Program-made: the position numbers and the translations under genes
Origin: Onchocerca volvulus
Taxonomy: Eukaryota > Nematoda > Chromadorea > Rhabditida > Onchocercidae
Reading direction: 5' to 3'
Length of the DNA: 64,000 nt
NCBI GenBank assembly: GCA_000499405.2
Contig: HG738137.1
Location: forward strand, 7,130,001 to 7,194,000
The notes under the pieces: generated by a model
What the model saw: the letters and a program-made list of their open reading frames with translations, nothing else
Told to the model about the DNA's origin: nothing
The model's database searches: none
Shown here: piece by piece, positions 63,391 through 64,000 of the stretch
How positions within the stretch are numbered: the first letter of the stretch is position 1
How the letters are laid out: each line of letters opens with the position of its first letter

Positions 63391-64000
63391 GTTGTGTCCT
63401 TCAAATTCGTCGAATTTTTCAAAAAATAGTTTTTTTTTTTTTTTTCTAAAAGAAGTCTTCATTATTTTAGATGCATGTCATTCTAATTCTATGATGAATT
63501 TTGCATCAGAATAGTCTGCCATCTCATCTATCACGAATCTATCACGAAACAATTAGTTAAGAAACTTAAGCGATGAACTATTAATGTCATCAAGTTTCCA
63601 TCAGAAGTAATGTTGGAGAAAAGACGAATGATACTGTCTGGAATTCTTTCAAAACAATAAATTACATGATGCATTTGAAAATTGTGGACATTAATCATTA
63701 TTTAATCTATATATAAAACTCATTTTGAGCTAACAATATTCACCTATAACACGCTGCCATAAATTTTGATTCTAATCAAATTTTAGGTTCATTCATTAAA
63801 ATTTTCATTAAACTAATCAATTTATTTATAACTAGCTGGACCAAGCTACACTTCGTATGACCTAGTCCAGCTAGTTATGAATAAACTGATTTAGCTATAT
63901 TTTACGAAAAAAAATGTAAATGTTCGTTTGTTCAAAATCTTAAATCTCCGAAAATGCTCAAACACGCCCTTTATCCATACAAAAACGCGCGCCTATTCGA
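63391..64000 (+). other. frizzled intron at right edge
   Basis: No further exon; holds the inverted repeat at 63821-63885 and a slightly GC-richer end. Confidence 0.75.
63821..63885. repeat. Inverted repeat, 21-bp arms
   Basis: Arms 63821-63841 and 63865-63885 (TAACTAGCTGGAC / GTCCAGCTAGTTA core) with one mismatch and a 23-base loop. May be the end of a transposon-like repeat. Confidence 0.75.

Overview
The window looks like nuclear DNA of a parasitic, probably filarial, nematode. It is strongly AT-rich. The genes are split into short exons by introns of about 0.1 to 8 kb, with TTTNAG-type acceptors. The protein families are animal ones. Within one intron I find pieces resembling nematode mitochondrial nad4 and an alphaproteobacterial Lon protease, which is what Wolbachia-associated filarial genomes contain. 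The species call is inference. All exon models were built by eye from splice signals and reading phase.

Three multi-exon genes are supported. (1) Bases 87-33336, minus strand: the 5' half of a spectraplakin gene (vab-10/MACF1/dystonin family). It holds a tandem calponin-homology actin-binding domain and the start of the spectrin-repeat plakin domain, and runs off the left edge. Three alternative 5' ends are visible: a distal one adding about 224 residues (exons at 33029-33336, 29658-29801 and 27633-27853), a short one at 19089-19221, and one inside the gene at 8895-9248 that would give a protein with CH2 only. (2) Bases 41183-44184, plus strand: a compact DAXX-like histone H3.3 chaperone in nine exons (399 residues). 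It ends in an acidic tail with three copies of a Cys-Cys-Ile-(Ile/Val)-Glu motif resembling SUMO-interacting motifs. (3) Bases 54004-63390, plus strand: a Frizzled Wnt receptor closest in its motifs to the Fz4/9/10 group. Signal peptide, complete ten-cysteine CRD and TM1-TM4 are present; the rest lies beyond the right edge.

The remaining sequence is introns and intergenic DNA: 33.5-41.2 kb between the distal vab-10 start and DAXX, and 44.8-54.0 kb between DAXX and Frizzled. These hold microsatellites, several short tandem repeats (periods 8, 22-23, 30, 32, 34, 35-36 and 72 bp), foldback repeats, and GC-richer, purine-rich blocks near the 5' ends of genes.

The most unusual feature is a mosaic at about 16225-16890 inside a vab-10 intron. 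It contains a T-rich mitochondrial-like segment on the plus strand, a decayed bacterial-type Lon fragment on the minus strand, three consecutive hairpins, and a mitochondrial nad4 fragment on the minus strand. I read it as a combined nuclear integrant of mitochondrial and endosymbiont DNA. The three genes have no evident joint pathway: cytoskeletal linkage, chromatin, and Wnt signalling.
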